From contig NZ_CAJGWQ010000004.1 in the NCBI RefSeq assembly GCF_904842695.1, positions 92,864-156,863 on the forward strand: DNA of 64,000 nucleotides, in the 5' to 3' direction. Under the pieces are notes generated by a model. The model ran no database searches. It was not told the DNA's origin and saw only the letters and a list, made by a program, of their open reading frames with translations. The DNA is from Gulosibacter hominis. Its GTDB lineage: Bacteria > Actinomycetota > Actinomycetes > Actinomycetales > Microbacteriaceae. Position numbers and translations under genes: made by a program. The stretch's first letter is position 1; every line of letters starts with the position of its first letter. Positions 63,313 through 64,000 of the stretch are shown piece by piece.

Positions 63313-63741
63313 ATGACTGAACCGCTTCCCGTCCATCTGCGCACCGGCGAACAGGGCGCTGCGGCCCTTCCCACCGTTTACGAGCAGGTCGGCGGCATGG
63401 CGGCATTCGACACGCTCGCCCGCCGCTTCTATGAGGCGGTGCAGCAAGACGAGGTCATGTGGCCAATGTATGACCCTGATGATCTCGAGGGCGCCATCTG
63501 GCGACTTAGCCGGTTCCTCGGACAGTATTGGGGCGGTCCCACCACCTATTCGGCACAGCGCGGACACCCGCGGTTGCGGATGCGACACGCGCCCTTCCCG
63601 ATTGATCGGGATGCACGCGAGCGTTGGCTGCGCCACATGACCGCCGCAGTGGATTCAATGCAGTGGCCCCCGATGGTGCGCGCGCAGATGCTTGATTATT
63701 TTGATCGCGCGGCCACCGCCATGATTAATCAGCCGGGATAA
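63313..63741 (+). CDS. glbO: Group II truncated haemoglobin (GlbO type)
   Basis: 142 residues from the ATG at 63313. YEQVGGMAAFDTLARRFYEAV (A/B helices), DLEGAIWRLSRFLGQYWGGP (E region) and RLRMRHAPFPI with the proximal His (F8), followed by RERWLRHM (Trp G8) are the group II signatures. Such globins bind O2/NO and can reduce oxidative or nitrosative stress. Possibly co-transcribed with the MscS gene. Confidence 0.95.
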   Translation: MTEPLPVHLRTGEQGAAALPTVYEQVGGMAAFDTLARRFYEAVQQDEVMWPMYDPDDLEGAIWRLSRFLGQYWGGPTTYSAQRGHPRLRMRHAPFPIDRDARERWLRHMTAAVDSMQWPPMVRAQMLDYFDRAATAMINQPG

Positions 63742-63772
63742 TCCGCCGGCCTGTCGGCGATAACCCCTAGAT

Positions 63773-63836
63773 CAACCCCCAACAGCGTCACCGTTTCGGT
63801 GTTGTCACCGTTTTAATGCTGTCTACGGGGGGGTTG
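63773..63836. terminator. Extended hairpin after glbO
   Basis: CAACCCCC (63773-63780) with GGGGGGTTG (63828-63836), ACAGC with GCTGT and an inner CACCG/CGGTG form a long interrupted stem. It is a probable terminator for glbO, next to the rRNA terminator on the other strand. Confidence 0.5.
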
Positions 63837-63845
63837 TTTCTGGGA

Positions 63846-63896
63846 AACAAAAAAATGGTGGGGCACACAACCCAAACGGATCATGCACCCCACCAT
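63846..63896 (-). terminator. rRNA operon terminator
   Basis: On the minus strand ATGGTGGGG pairs with CCCCACCAT across a ~24-base loop and is followed by TTTTTTTGTTTCCC. It sits about 10 bases past the 5S end. Confidence 0.9.
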
Positions 63897-63905
63897 CAAA
63901 ATAAA

Positions 63906-64000
63906 GTTCGGCAGTGACCTACTCTCCCACAAAGTCCCCCTTGCAGTACCATCGGCGCAAAAGCACTTAGCTACCGGGTTCGGAATGTAACCGGGCGTAC
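63906..64000 (-). rRNA. rrf: 5S ribosomal RNA, 5' end beyond the window
   Basis: The minus strand reads CCCGGTTACATTCCGAACCC, GGTAGCTAAGTGC, GGGAGAGTAGGTCACTGCC and ends CGAAC, the conserved 3' three-quarters of bacterial 5S rRNA. About 95 of ~117 bases are present. The rest of the operon lies past base 64000. Confidence 0.95.

Overview
The window looks like chromosome of a high-GC Gram-positive actinobacterium, most likely Microbacteriaceae (genus not determinable by eye). Pointers are the GTP-type PEP carboxykinase, twin ClpP1/ClpP2, a Rv2466c-like mycothiol-linked thioredoxin-fold protein, the folC-DUF4233-ndk and rne-rplU-rpmA-obgE gene orders, a translational T-box before ileS, DtxR/IdeR iron boxes, an HtaA haem receptor and a SCO7613-type giant membrane protein. 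Most of the sequence is housekeeping, with short intergenic gaps and many stop/start overlaps.

Layout. 1-5.9 kb (minus): nadD (cut by the window edge), a small membrane protein, obgE, rpmA, rplU and rne. 6.1-10.9 kb (minus): an accessory island with a WXG100-like protein, a DUF1023 alpha/beta hydrolase with a type VII-style N-terminal domain, and four tandem paralogous lipoproteins. 10.9-16.8 kb (minus): ndk, DUF4233, folC, ileS and its T-box. 17.2-19.1 kb (plus): pckG. 19.3-21.6 kb (plus): a second WXG-like/toxin module ending in an Endonuclease_NS_2-like domain, with a YezG-like immunity protein. 21.7-28.9 kb (plus): an alcohol dehydrogenase, a PLDc_N small protein, valS, a GNAT, and an M3 peptidase. 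28.9-31.7 kb (minus): two LpqH-like lipoproteins and clpX. 31.8-37.3 kb: haem acquisition (htaA-hmuTUV, divergent from hmuO, two iron boxes between). 37.3-44.4 kb: oligopeptidase B, an MBL/beta-CASP RNase, clpP2, clpP1, tig. 44.6-48.1 kb: a glycine betaine/proline transporter with fused permease and binding protein, tRNA-Pro and tRNA-Gly. 48.3-53.6 kb: the giant membrane protein. 53.6-59.5 kb (minus): Nei-like glycosylase, rpiB, Rv2466c-like protein, heterodimeric ABC exporter. 59.6-63.7 kb (plus): pepN, MscS, truncated haemoglobin. The right edge holds the 3' part of a 5S rRNA gene (minus) with its terminator.

The most interesting content is the pair of toxin modules flanking the ndk-ileS/pckG block. 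The two large proteins share an N-terminal domain of about 115-180 residues (M-x-N-W start; a matching C..FA......G motif at residues 95-115), each follows a homologous small helical partner gene, and each carries a different C-terminal enzyme domain. The nuclease protein is followed by a cytoplasmic YezG-like protein. The hydrolase is followed, with a one-base stop/start overlap, by four lipoproteins that would sit outside the membrane. This suggests a type VII-secreted extracytoplasmic hydrolase toxin with an amplified, recombining lipoprotein immunity array, sitting where ndk and rne are adjacent in other actinobacteria. No type VII secretion core gene lies in the window. The haem locus similarly separates clpX from clpP1P2.
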